A stretch of DNA of 16,757 bases from an uncultured Acetatifactor sp. (GCA_910589655.1 CAJUTJ010000050.1:1-16757); one strand, 5' to 3'; positions 1-7,737 are shown, counted from the first letter of the stretch. The notes: generated by a model from the sequence alone, not told the origin. Numbers and translations: made by a program.

Positions 1-170
1 CTCTTCTTTCTGCGGTTCTGTTCTCATTTCCCGTCTTTCCGTGGTTTTGTTCTTACTTCTCTTCTTTCTGCGGTTCTGTTCTCATTTCCCGTCTTTCCGT
101 GGTTTTGTTCTTACTTCTCTTCTTTCTGCGGTTCTGTTCTCATTTCCCGTCTTTCCGTAGTTTTGTTCTT
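1..170. repeat. 58-bp tandem repeat array (about 2.9 copies visible)
   Basis: Copies start at 1, 59 and 117 with a period of 58 bp. The first two are identical; the third has one G-to-A change near 159 and then diverges at about 171. Each 58-bp unit is itself two diverged 29-bp halves: read on the minus strand, the halves begin AGAACAAAACC and AGAACAGAACC and match at about 22 of 29 positions. There are no unique spacers, so this is not a CRISPR array. A 58-bp period breaks every reading frame, so it is not coding. The array is cut by the window start and lies just downstream of the minus-strand kinase gene. Confidence 0.93.
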
Positions 171-210
171 CCCGCTGAGGTTATGCCGAATTTCCTTTGC
201 TGTCTTGACT

Positions 211-750
211 TTACAGATATTGCCGTATTATTTCGAAATTCTTCTCCAAGGGCTGGCTTCCGTCCAGCAAAATCTGCCGGCACTTCAATTGCTTCTGCCA
301 TTCGTCATGTTCTGCCTTGCTTCTCATATCTAAGCCGCCCTCATCGTAAGAAGCCGCCCATAGAATAAATTTCCGGTGGGTTTCATGCATATCTCCGCCG
401 ACATCAATTCGGCTGCCGAAATGTTCCCGCTCTCTTTTCTTCAATCTGTCAATCCGTGTTGCGGTATCCGTGACGACACGTATGGTTAACGTAAACAAGG
501 GTATGAACTCATCACCCCAGCCTACAAGCGAACCGGATATAACCACCTTGTCTTCTTGGGCAATATCTTGTTTCATCAAAGCAATTCTGTCAGAAATATT
601 TCTTTTAGTCGTATAGGGAGGGTTTGTGGGTTCCCAAAAATAATCATCCGTATCCATAAAATAGTATCCTGATGTTTCACTGATATACCTGCCGATCGTA
701 GAAGTACCCGAACCGGATGCGCCGTATAAATGAATTACCTTTTTTTCCAT
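211..750 (-). CDS. small P-loop kinase-like NTPase (adenylate-kinase-like)
   Basis: This 179-aa protein opens with a beta strand followed by a Walker A loop, GASGSGTS (residues 10-17). It then has an acidic stretch DTDDYF (33-38) and a basic segment RLKKRER (102-108) placed like the lid of small nucleotide or shikimate kinases. The family phosphorylates small molecules or nucleotides in the cytoplasm; the substrate cannot be read from the sequence. I chose the ATG at 750 because AAGGAG lies 7 nt upstream and the residue-3 strand runs straight into the P-loop; an in-frame start at 804 would add 18 residues without a ribosome-binding site. It is the last gene of the minus-strand group, 100 nt after the ykgJ-like gene. 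The family call is solid; the specific function is unknown. Confidence 0.85.
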   Translation of the reverse strand: MEKKVIHLYGASGSGTSTIGRYISETSGYYFMDTDDYFWEPTNPPYTTKRNISDRIALMKQDIAQEDKVVISGSLVGWGDEFIPLFTLTIRVVTDTATRIDRLKKREREHFGSRIDVGGDMHETHRKFILWAASYDEGGLDMRSKAEHDEWQKQLKCRQILLDGSQPLEKNFEIIRQYL

Positions 751-850
751 GATTTTACTCCTTATATTTACACAATGAGAATATCTCTGTTTCTGAATTT
801 CCAAACCGTACTTTTAGATATGCCATATGGCAATACGGCTGCATAGGGAT

Positions 851-1534
851 TTAGACCCTGTTTTTTATCTTCTGAAGCTGATTCGTAAATTCCCGGCAGC
901 GTGCTTCGAACTGTTCATAAAAATCACAATCTTGTTCATATTCCATAAAAAAGAATATCTTCAAAAGCGCCATATTAATCTCCTTGGCAAGCATTTCATT
1001 TTCACAATTTCCTGCCACAGCCTCCACATCGTTCAGCAAGTAATGCCATCGGCAGATAAACTTATGATACTTCTCCTGAAACGGCGTATCGATCCATTTG
1101 CTGACTTTGACCTTAGAACGATTCTTGCCGGAGCATTCATGAATTTGGAGTATGTATTTAAAATCATTATTTTCATAATATCTGCCCAGAGGAAACAATC
1201 TGCATACTCCCGGCCGGAATTCGTGAATGCTGCAGCGCCCCCTTCCGTCCAGAAAGGCACAGATTTCCTCCTGTCCTGCCATGGCCAGATTCGGCAGAAT
1301 ACAGCCGTCCACTACATTTAACTCTGCCTTCCCCTCCTCCATCAGTACGGCCAGTCCTTTTCCCAGTCCTGACTCCAGTCTGTACACATCATAGGGATCA
1401 AGAATAACGGATTTTCCCATGCCGCGGCAGCAGTCCGAACATCCGCTGCATCCATGGCAGTCTGCTTTTACCATATCGTTCCTGCCATATAACCGTCCGT
1501 CCGAAATTTCCTCGAGACTGATATTTCTCTTCAC
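851..1534 (-). CDS. YkgJ-type Cys-cluster (putative metal-binding) protein
   Basis: The 227-aa product has the classic pattern of this family: an N-terminal C26-x2-C29-x2-C32-x2-CC36 cluster, then C78, C92, a GRCSIHEFRP segment with C101, and RPGVCRLFP with C111, plus C134. Such proteins are thought to bind zinc or an iron-sulfur cluster; their biochemical role is poorly defined. It is probably cytoplasmic, since there is no signal peptide or membrane segment. An ATG lies at 1546, but it overlaps the GGAGG ribosome-binding site, and the GTG at 1534 is 5 nt after that site, so GTG is the likely start. The start region (1530-1562) resembles a repeated module found near thl (see findings). It follows the GH43-like gene by 39 nt and is probably cotranscribed. 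Confidence 0.88.
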   Translation of the reverse strand: MKRNISLEEISDGRLYGRNDMVKADCHGCSGCSDCCRGMGKSVILDPYDVYRLESGLGKGLAVLMEEGKAELNVVDGCILPNLAMAGQEEICAFLDGRGRCSIHEFRPGVCRLFPLGRYYENNDFKYILQIHECSGKNRSKVKVSKWIDTPFQEKYHKFICRWHYLLNDVEAVAGNCENEMLAKEINMALLKIFFFMEYEQDCDFYEQFEARCREFTNQLQKIKNRV

Positions 1535-1562
1535 GTTAACCTCCATGTCACGGCTTTACTGC
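1530..1562 (-). promoter_or_regulatory. repeat-derived ribosome-binding site and GTG start module
   Basis: This 33-nt stretch matches 16607-16639 at 28 of 33 positions. On the minus strand both contain CATGGAGG followed by a TAnCGTGAA tail and are preceded by a GCAG-AAAGC hairpin remnant. Here it provides GGAGG, a 5-nt spacer and the GTG start codon of the ykgJ-like gene. A third related site, at 14755-14773, reads CATGGAGGTTAGTGTGAGA on the minus strand. A common GGAGG alone would not explain the shared flanks. Confidence 0.6.
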
Positions 1563-1573
1563 CTGTTTCCTTT

Positions 1574-2464
1574 TCAGCCGCCGTACCTTGCCAAAAGAGT
1601 CCTGTACTCATCCTCCGTTATAGGCATAATCCCACCATGCCTTTTCTTGGAGGCTCCCATATCAAACTCATTGTCCTCCAGTATCCTGAAACTGCCGTCA
1701 TCAAGGCAGTCTGTCACCAAGGGCAGATACCCCTTGCCCGCAGCAAAACGGTCTACCATTAGACACCACTCGTTCCGGTCGTTAAATCGGAAAATTTCCG
1801 GCCCTTCCACTCCATACAGTCCCTCCAGCACGGAAGATCTTATTTCCGTAAAATCTTCCGGATGCAAGGTTTTGCTGAAATCAATACAGATCGTTTTCAC
1901 CGTCTCGTCCTTTGTATAGCGGTAATATCCTTGTTCCGTGCGGATAATCGTGCTGTCTATGACATGATTTCCTTTTTCCAAGAAAACGACGGGCTCTGTA
2001 AAGCTCGCAAAATCCGTAGTGTAAGAAGCATATATTTTCTGTTTCTTATCAACCATAGAAGCCCAAAATACCAGCACGGCATCCTTTTCCTCATCATAGA
2101 TTGCCTCCGGCGCCCAGACGCATCCGGCGCCCTCCACCCCTATTGTCCGGGCCGCAGGCCCTTCCCAGTTCACTAAATCTTCGGATTCCCACACTAAAAT
2201 ATCACGGCTTCCGCCATACTGTGCCGCCTCCCAGCCTTTTCCCGCTTCTATTCTCAAATCGGTAGCGATCAGATAAAACCTGCCGGGAGTACGGATTATG
2301 AACGGGTCTCTGGCTCCTCCTTCCCCGATGCCGCTTCGAAGTACGGGACGGCCTCCCATGAGATCCTCCCAATGCAGCCCGTCCCGGCTCAGAGAAAAAT
2401 AAATTTGTTCCCCGTCCTTTTGTTCTCCGATAAAATGTACAAATAAATATCCTGTAAATACCAT
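1574..2464 (-). CDS. GH43-type five-bladed beta-propeller glycosidase-like protein
   Basis: The 296-aa protein has repeated propeller-blade motifs (YFSLSRDGLHWEDL, VWESEDLVNWEG, YTTDFASFTEP) and the expected carboxylates of glycoside hydrolase families 43/62: RDP (D53, likely general base), WAPE (117-120), VIDS (D170, likely pKa modulator) and VEGPE (E220, likely general acid). Family members cleave arabinose or xylose side chains from plant polysaccharide fragments. There is no signal peptide, so it would act on imported oligosaccharides. The frame stays open to a GTG at 2641, but the extra 59 codons are largely a 41-bp tandem repeat in a shifting frame and look noncoding. I use the ATG at 2464, although its GGAGG is 13 nt away, so the start is uncertain. 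Substrate is unknown. Confidence 0.82.
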   Translation of the reverse strand: MVFTGYLFVHFIGEQKDGEQIYFSLSRDGLHWEDLMGGRPVLRSGIGEGGARDPFIIRTPGRFYLIATDLRIEAGKGWEAAQYGGSRDILVWESEDLVNWEGPAARTIGVEGAGCVWAPEAIYDEEKDAVLVFWASMVDKKQKIYASYTTDFASFTEPVVFLEKGNHVIDSTIIRTEQGYYRYTKDETVKTICIDFSKTLHPEDFTEIRSSVLEGLYGVEGPEIFRFNDRNEWCLMVDRFAAGKGYLPLVTDCLDDGSFRILEDNEFDMGASKKRHGGIMPITEDEYRTLLARYGG

Positions 2465-2530
2465 ATTTTTTCTGATTCCTCCGTTGACCGGTACATCCGT
2501 TTCCTGATGTCTGATTCCGGACTGCCGATT

Positions 2531-2621
2531 GGCCGTTTCTTGTTCCAATGACCCTTCCCGCACCGACGATTGGCCGTTTCTTGTTCCGATGACCCTTCCC
2601 GCACCGACAGTTGGCCGTTTC
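2531..2621. repeat. 41-bp tandem repeat between mtnA and the GH43-like gene
   Basis: GGCCGTTTC recurs at 2531, 2572 and 2613, giving two full 41-bp copies with only a few differences and a 9-bp start of a third. A more degraded copy seems to precede them at about 2490-2530. The period is not a multiple of three, so the open frame through it is probably accidental. On the minus strand the unit contains GAACAAGAAACGG and CGGGAA, loosely echoing the 58-bp array at 1-170. Confidence 0.85.
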
Positions 2622-2643
2622 GTTTTGTGAAAAGTTCTCACTT

Positions 2644-3744
2644 CTAAGAATCCGCTTTTTTATCCATGATCTCTTTCAGGCTTTCCGTATACGGCGCTCT
2701 TGCAATGCCGTACTCTGTGACAATGCCCGAAATCAACTTATGATCCGTCACATCAAAAGCCGGATTATATACTTTTATGCCCTCCGGAGCCATGGGCTCC
2801 TTATACCACATTTCCGTAACCTCGTGTGCCGGCCGCTCCTCAATCTTAATTTCCGCTCCGGCAGGCGTCTCCATATCAATTGTGGAAGTGGTCGCACAGA
2901 TATAGACCGGCACACCGTAATGCTTTGCCACCGCCGCCACCACGGAAGTACCTATTTTATTAGCCGTATCTCCGTTTGCCGCCACACGGTCACAGCCCAC
3001 AAACACTGCCTGAATCCATCCCTTGGACATTACATTGGCGGACATATTGTCACAGATCAAGGTCACATCCACCCCCGCGGAGCAAAGTTCAAAGGCCGTC
3101 AGTCTCGCTCCCTGTAAAAGGGGCCGTGTTTCGTCCGCAAACACACGAAAATGATAGCCCTTTTCCTGCCCCAGATAAATGGGCGCCGTTGCCGTACCGT
3201 ATTGCACCGCCGCAAGCTTTCCCGCATTGCAGTGCGTCAATATTCCGTCTCCGGGCTTTACTAACAGCAATCCGTTTTCTCCGATTTTCCGGCAGACCCG
3301 GATATCCTCATCCCGAATTTCCAAAGCTTCCCGCCGGAGAATTTCTTTTACCTCCGAAACCGGTTTCCGCTCTTCCCTTCCTGCCTTTAACGCGGCTGCT
3401 GCCATACGTTTTAAAGCCCACGAAAGATTCACTGCAGTAGGTCTGGCGGAATCCAGATACTCCTTATATTCACAAAGCTTCCCGTAAAATACTTCAAAAT
3501 CCTCGGTGTCAATCTGTTTTGCCAATATATAGATTCCCATGGCCGCGGCAACACCAATGGCCGGCGCGCCGCGTACTCTCAGCAGATAAATGGCTTCCCA
3601 AATCTCCTGAGCCGTCTTCAACGCCGCAAGCTCCGTCCTTCCGGGAAGCAGTGTCTGGTCAATAATAACCACCGCGTTATTGGCGTCATCCAATGCCACC
3701 GTATCATATTCCATAATATTAACTTTTGCAATAGTTGTCCCCAT
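2644..3744 (-). CDS. mtnA: S-methyl-5-thioribose-1-phosphate isomerase
   Basis: MtnA isomerises methylthioribose-1-phosphate to methylthioribulose-1-phosphate in methionine salvage; related enzymes also act on 5-deoxyribose-1-phosphate. The 366-aa product shows the family motifs in order: RGAPAIG (58-64), SARPTAVN (99-106), LTHCNAG with the catalytic cysteine at 172, ETRPLLQGARLTA (205-217), GCDRVAANGDTANKIGT with the catalytic aspartate at 252, and the C-terminal NPAFDVT (327-333). A start at 3759 is possible, but the ATG at 3744 has GGAG 6 nt upstream and is preferred. No other salvage genes (mtnK, mtnB and so on) are present nearby, so the physiological substrate could be either pentose. 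It lies 53 nt after the ybaK-like gene, likely in the same transcript. Confidence 0.95.
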   Translation of the reverse strand: MGTTIAKVNIMEYDTVALDDANNAVVIIDQTLLPGRTELAALKTAQEIWEAIYLLRVRGAPAIGVAAAMGIYILAKQIDTEDFEVFYGKLCEYKEYLDSARPTAVNLSWALKRMAAAALKAGREERKPVSEVKEILRREALEIRDEDIRVCRKIGENGLLLVKPGDGILTHCNAGKLAAVQYGTATAPIYLGQEKGYHFRVFADETRPLLQGARLTAFELCSAGVDVTLICDNMSANVMSKGWIQAVFVGCDRVAANGDTANKIGTSVVAAVAKHYGVPVYICATTSTIDMETPAGAEIKIEERPAHEVTEMWYKEPMAPEGIKVYNPAFDVTDHKLISGIVTEYGIARAPYTESLKEIMDKKADS

Positions 3745-3797
3745 ATAATTCTCCGTCATTTTCCATATGCATTTATTCAGGACGTGCCCGAAAAAGC

Positions 3798-4283
3798 TTA
3801 ATGCCTGATTAGTTCCGCAAACTCTGCCTTTGCCGCCCCTGCCAGATCCTGTGGTGAAAGCTCCAGCTGCGAACCGATCCTTCCGCCGCTTACAATGATG
3901 GTTTCCTGTGCCTGTGCAGAACTGTCGATTCTGGTCACATACTGCTTCTTCATTCCCACGGCAGTACAGCCGCCTCTCACATAACCCGTAACGGCATTAA
4001 TGTCCTTCACATGGATCATCTCCACACTTTTTTCGCCTACACTTCTGGCCGCCGCCTTCAAATCCAATTCCTCCGCAATGGGAATCACAAACACAAAATA
4101 ATTTTTGCTGCTTCCCACCGTCACCAGAGTCTTATATACCTTTTCATAGGGCATGGAAAGCTTGTCCGCTATCTGCAGCCCGTCTACGAATTCATCACAC
4201 TCATACGTATAATGCCGGAAAGGAATCTTCAAAGATTCCAAAATTCTCATGGCATTGGTTTTCACTTCTTTTTGCCTTGCCAT
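3798..4283 (-). CDS. ybaK: Cys-tRNA(Pro)/Cys-tRNA(Cys) deacylase, YbaK/EbsC family
   Basis: The 161-aa protein belongs to the YbaK/EbsC family of trans-editing enzymes, which hydrolyse cysteine wrongly attached to tRNA(Pro). Visible family features are the N-terminal helix followed by IPFRHYTYE (20-28), VYKTLVTVG with K51 in the active-site strand, FVFVIP (63-68), LDLKAAAR, and the GYVRGGC turn (100-106) followed by GMKKQ. The usual GGCSPIGMKK is GGCTAVGMKK here, a mild variation. The ATG at 4283 is preceded by GGGAGG with a 6-nt spacer. The length is normal for the family. It stands first in a short-spaced group with mtnA; no functional link is evident. Confidence 0.93.
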   Translation of the reverse strand: MARQKEVKTNAMRILESLKIPFRHYTYECDEFVDGLQIADKLSMPYEKVYKTLVTVGSSKNYFVFVIPIAEELDLKAAARSVGEKSVEMIHVKDINAVTGYVRGGCTAVGMKKQYVTRIDSSAQAQETIIVSGGRIGSQLELSPQDLAGAAKAEFAELIRH

Positions 4284-4386
4284 TTTTATCCTCCCTATTT
4301 TCTTCCCTTTCTCTCCGCATCGGGTATTTCTCCGACCATCGGCTCATTACGAGTCCTGCTCTGCCCACGGCTCCGCCAAAACAGTG

Positions 4387-5055
4387 TCAGAAATCTGTTG
4401 AAAGGATATTGAAAAGTTCTTCAACGGCTCTCAAAAAGCAGGAGTTTCCGGGAAGATTTCCGCAATCGCAGTCAAGATACCACAGAACGTTAAAAAGGAT
4501 ATTATCAATCAGAATCAAGCATTGATTAACGGCATAGCTTCTCTCTTTTACAACAGTAAAATATTTTATAAAATCATAATAAGATTCGAAAACAGAAAAA
4601 CCATAAAAAGCAAAAGCCTGAGTCATGGCATCTTTTTGTTTCAATTCGGAAAAATAATTCCGGCCTGACATGGCGGCGTCTTCTTGGGAAAAATGTATGG
4701 ACTCAAGATATACGGAGTCGTCATGGCTGTCAAGAATACATCCGATCTGGTTACACATTTCACAATACTTTTCTAATTGGGGATACGGCCGCGGGGCTTC
4801 CTTCTTTTGATTCTCTCTTATATATGCGAAGGCATTTCCTAACTCGGAAAATGTGTGCATACTTTCGAAACTTAATATCTGACAGATAAACGGTTGTATC
4901 CATGATTGTACGGCAAACAATATTTCTTCCAGCCGCTCCAATGCAATGTTACCGTTGTTTAGGGCACTTTGAAGCGCATAGTTCATTTTTTCCTGTAAAA
5001 ACTCGTATTGTTTTTCATCCGAAAAATCAATTTTATCCGGCATAAAGTCAAACAA
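4387..5055 (-). CDS. uncharacterised 222-aa protein
   Basis: I do not recognise this family. The product is acidic and mostly helical by composition, with no signal peptide or clear membrane segment, although YDFIKYFTVV and ILFNVLWYLDCDCG near the C-terminus are hydrophobic. It has several aromatic-rich stretches. The start is a TTG at 5055, preceded by GGAGGGG with a 7-nt gap; the ATG four codons later would be too far from this ribosome-binding site. A good sigma-A promoter lies at 5102-5130, so this gene heads the minus-strand group ending at 211. The gap to ybaK is 103 nt with no clear terminator. It could be an RNA-binding, phage-defence or regulatory helical protein; none of these can be supported from sequence. 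Confidence 0.75.
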   Translation of the reverse strand: MFDFMPDKIDFSDEKQYEFLQEKMNYALQSALNNGNIALERLEEILFAVQSWIQPFICQILSFESMHTFSELGNAFAYIRENQKKEAPRPYPQLEKYCEMCNQIGCILDSHDDSVYLESIHFSQEDAAMSGRNYFSELKQKDAMTQAFAFYGFSVFESYYDFIKYFTVVKERSYAVNQCLILIDNILFNVLWYLDCDCGNLPGNSCFLRAVEELFNILSTDF

Positions 5056-5101
5056 TCCGCTTCCCCTCCTCTCTTCGTATCCCGCTCCGTTTTAGGAACT
5101 T

Positions 5102-5130
5102 ATTATACAACAAACAGGCTGCATTTTCAA
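5102..5130 (-). promoter_or_regulatory. sigma-A promoter of the 222-aa protein gene
   Basis: On the minus strand TTGAAA (5125-5130) is followed after exactly 17 nt by a perfect TATAAT (5102-5107). Transcription would begin near 5095, giving a 5' leader of about 40 nt before the TTG start at 5055. Confidence 0.85.
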
Positions 5131-5159
5131 GAATTAAGCATCTTCCGGAATCTTTCTTT

Positions 5160-5259
5160 GTAACGGTTCGTTACTTTTCACACCCACGCCACCGCGAGGC
5201 GCTTTCACGCGTTTTGTGTGCATTCTTGTAACGGTTCAGTGCTCCGTCTGAACCGTTAC
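5160..5259. repeat. nested inverted repeats in the gene-free stretch 5056-5495
   Basis: GTAACGGTTCAG (5228-5239) and CTGAACCGTTAC (5248-5259) form a perfect 12-bp stem with an 8-nt loop. A second GTAACGGTTC at 5160-5169 could pair with the same right arm, and it also forms a small hairpin of its own with the following GTTAC. CACAC and GTGTG at 5180-5220 add another possible stem. The block lies upstream of the promoter at 5102 and downstream of the MCP terminator, so it is not in an obvious transcript. Its role is unknown: operator, or remnant of a small element. Apart from this, the promoter and the terminator, I see nothing else in the gap. Confidence 0.75.
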
Positions 5260-5329
5260 CTTTCTTTTTCTGCCTTCACCGCAAAGTATTTCCAAATAAA
5301 AGTGCACCGCAAGGGACATCCCCTATGAT

Positions 5330-5380
5330 ATTAAAAACCGGTGGTTTGGGCTGTGATCAGTTCATAACCATCGGTCTTTA
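5330..5380 (-). terminator. terminator after the chemotaxis receptor gene
   Basis: On the minus strand ACCGATGGTT pairs with AACCACCGGT (one A-C mismatch) across a 19-nt loop and is followed by TTTTTAAT. It lies about 120 nt after the MCP stop codon. Confidence 0.6.
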
Positions 5381-5495
5381 TTTCACTCTCACCTATATGT
5401 CATAACAAGTAATCCTTCTTGGACATCCTTCTTCCGTCTATGGAGAATTGCTGTTCTTTTTGTCGTTTGGCGGAATTTCATGTACGGCTTCTTTT

Positions 5496-7316
5496 TTATA
5501 CTTGGAACTTACATGCCTGCTGGTTCAAAAGATGGCTCAACGTTACCAGATTCTCGGTATCTTCCGTACATTCATCAATTGTTTCGGACAAAAGTGCCAT
5601 ACTGGCGCTTGTTTCTTGCGTGGAGGCCGCGTTTTCTTCTACCACACTGGCCAGACTGTTGACGGAATCCGTAACAATCTCTTTCAGGGAACTCAAAATC
5701 TTTGTCTGTTCCCCGATTTCATCCGTAACACCCTTCACAAGGGAAACCTCATCAGTTAAAAGCTGAAATGCGGTTCTGGTCTCATCCAGACATTCTTGCT
5801 GCTTTTGCACATTCAGCATAACTTCATTCATTTTGCTGACAGAACTTTCTACATTATTGATAAGCTCTTTTACGATTCTTTCAATCTCCAATGCATTATC
5901 GGAAGATTCCTCGGAAAGTTTCCTGATTTCTTCCGCTACAACGGAAAATCCTCTCCCCGATTCCCCTGCCCTTGCGGCTTCTATGCTTGCATTTAAGGAT
6001 AACAAATTCGTCTGCTTTGCCAGTGCTTTTATAAGCTCTATGGCTTTATTGATATTAGCGGCAGCATCGTTGTTCTGGCTTATCTGTTCGGACACTATAT
6101 GAATGGCCTCGATTGTTGTATTGGTAATCACATCCAGCTCTCCGATGCTTTCGGAAGCTCCCTCCGAATGTTCCGTCATGGCCGATACGGCTTCTCCTAA
6201 TTTCTGTATATCGTTCTTTTCCGTTTCAATGACCCTATCCAATTCCACGATCTTTCCGTTCACCGTTTCGGTATCATTCGCCTGATTGGTGGCTCCCTGT
6301 GCCAAATCATCAATGGCCTGATTGGTATCTCTGATGCCGTCCGTTATATGTTCGAACTTCCGGCTAAACCTTTCGCTGCTTTGATCCAGACTTTTTCCCG
6401 TATGAATTACATTGCCCAGCATATCCGTCAGTGACGACAACACATTATCCAATGAACGAGCCATTGTTCCGATCTCATCGGCACGTTTCATCAACGAAGG
6501 ATTAACCGTAAACCTCAAGTCTCCCATAGAAGCCTGACGGAGATTGCCATTCACCAATTTAATGTCTTTGGTAATCCGGACTCCTACCAAAGCCGATACA
6601 AGCAATGCCAAAACCAATATAAAAGCTGCCGAAACACCATAAATAATTAACATTTTCGAAAAATTATTCCGGATGTTTATCTTCATGCTGTTAATCTGCC
6701 CATTCATATCATCCACGTAATTTCCGGTGGCAACCGCCCATCCCCAAGGAGTGAACATCTGTGAATAGGCAAGCTTGGGCGCAACCGTTACGCCATCCGC
6801 TTTAGTAAAGTAAAACTCATTGAATCCGCCCCCGGCTTGCGCAGCAGCCACGATATTCTGTGTAACCTTGACACCGTTTTGATCCGTCATATCATACCGG
6901 TTGTCTCCTTCCTGCTCCGTCAGAATCGGATGCACCACCAAGGTATAATCCGCTCCGTCTATCCACAGATATCCGGAAGCATCATCTCTGTACCGCATGG
7001 CGCGAACCGCGTCTCTGGCCATTTCCTGAGCCTCTTCTTCCGTCAATTCGCCGCTTTGGCTGCGATCATAATAGCTTTGTATCACCGCTAACGCACCCTG
7101 CACCTGAGACTTGATTTCCATCTGATAGCCGTCAAACATGGATGTTTCATATAATTCCACAGACTCCTGCATAGATTGTCTCATTTGATAAACACCCAGA
7201 CATGCCAAACCGATGGTGGGAACCGAAACCATAATACAAATAATCAGAATAAACATTCCCGTCAGGCTGCGAAAACCTCTCAATTTATGACCCACAGTAG
7301 TTGTTTTCTCACTCAT
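5496..7316 (-). CDS. methyl-accepting chemotaxis protein with sCache-type sensor
   Basis: The 606-aa receptor has the full layout of a transmembrane chemoreceptor: a cytoplasmic N-terminus, TM1 (about 19-43), an extracellular single-Cache domain (about 55-210, with SGYLWIDG and MFTPWGWAVATGNYV typical of sCache_2), TM2 (about 222-245), HAMP (246-300) and a long signalling coiled coil. The conserved hairpin tip that binds CheA/CheW is visible at 431-470 (AKQTNLLSLNASIEAARAGE and VVAEEIRKLSE). sCache_2 domains often sense small carboxylates, but the ligand is unknown. The ATG at 7316 has GGGAGG 7 nt upstream. It is monocistronic, divergent from pfp, and implies a motile host cell or at least a chemosensory system elsewhere in the genome. 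Confidence 0.96.
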   Translation of the reverse strand: MSEKTTTVGHKLRGFRSLTGMFILIICIMVSVPTIGLACLGVYQMRQSMQESVELYETSMFDGYQMEIKSQVQGALAVIQSYYDRSQSGELTEEEAQEMARDAVRAMRYRDDASGYLWIDGADYTLVVHPILTEQEGDNRYDMTDQNGVKVTQNIVAAAQAGGGFNEFYFTKADGVTVAPKLAYSQMFTPWGWAVATGNYVDDMNGQINSMKINIRNNFSKMLIIYGVSAAFILVLALLVSALVGVRITKDIKLVNGNLRQASMGDLRFTVNPSLMKRADEIGTMARSLDNVLSSLTDMLGNVIHTGKSLDQSSERFSRKFEHITDGIRDTNQAIDDLAQGATNQANDTETVNGKIVELDRVIETEKNDIQKLGEAVSAMTEHSEGASESIGELDVITNTTIEAIHIVSEQISQNNDAAANINKAIELIKALAKQTNLLSLNASIEAARAGESGRGFSVVAEEIRKLSEESSDNALEIERIVKELINNVESSVSKMNEVMLNVQKQQECLDETRTAFQLLTDEVSLVKGVTDEIGEQTKILSSLKEIVTDSVNSLASVVEENAASTQETSASMALLSETIDECTEDTENLVTLSHLLNQQACKFQV

Positions 7317-7330
7317 AATAATTCCTCCCG

Positions 7331-7375
7331 CACTTTATTTTATTAAAGTGTACTCCCTCATTTGGTAAAAAGCAA
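7331..7375 (-). promoter_or_regulatory. candidate promoter and inverted repeat before the chemoreceptor gene
   Basis: TTGCTT (7370-7375) and TACACT (7347-7352) are separated by 17 nt on the minus strand, each 4 of 6 to consensus. CACTTTA/TAAAGTG inverted arms (7331-7337 and 7344-7350) overlap the -10 box and could be an operator. No SigD-type motility promoter was seen. Confidence 0.4.
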
Positions 7376-7415
7376 CAAAACAATTAACAAAACAAATATT
7401 TTATTGTTCACTATG

Positions 7416-7646
7416 TCAATACCAAACTATATGGGCACCGGAGCGTGTCTGAAAATTGCTTTCTGACAGATATGCGTCACAATATGGCTCAAATATACCG
7501 CGGAGCGGGGCGCGCAGATGGACGCAGCCACCGCTTCGCCTACGTTTGTGGAGCAGCATTCTCGGAAAAATATTCTGCGGAGTTTTACCAGATATGAACA
7601 GATCATACTCCAGAACAGAGATCGCAAAAACAGCATTTTCTAACAT
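7416..7646 (-). other. 76-codon open frame of doubtful coding status in the MCP-pfp gap
   Basis: The divergent gap 7317-7737 contains this open frame. It would encode a basic, Cys-containing peptide with a KRRRSGGCVHLRAPLRG segment. There is no ribosome-binding site before the ATG, and other frames are open too. Part of it (about 7495-7555) is markedly richer in G and C than the flanks, which suggests an inserted element rather than a native gene. No second copy lies in this window. I would not annotate it as a gene without evidence of conservation. Confidence 0.3.
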
Positions 7647-7673
7647 GCGGGAGAATTCACGTTTGATTCTTTA

Positions 7674-7702
7674 TTGAGAAAGCCACTGCTTTATGGTATG
7701 AT
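7674..7702 (+). promoter_or_regulatory. sigma-A promoter of pfp
   Basis: TTGAGA (7674-7679) and TATGAT (7697-7702) are separated by 17 nt. The leader is about 30 nt and carries GAGGAGG 8 nt before the ATG at 7738. Confidence 0.8.
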
Positions 7703-7737
7703 AAAAGCACTATTAAACGATTGAGGAGGTTATACTT

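Noticed and set aside
1..170. CRISPR array
   Set aside because: Repeats are directly adjacent with no unique spacers, and the unit is a dimer of 29-bp halves.
99..368. plus-strand open frame over the repeat and kinase 3' end
   Set aside because: It overlaps the kinase gene antisense and runs through a frame-breaking tandem repeat; no ribosome-binding site.
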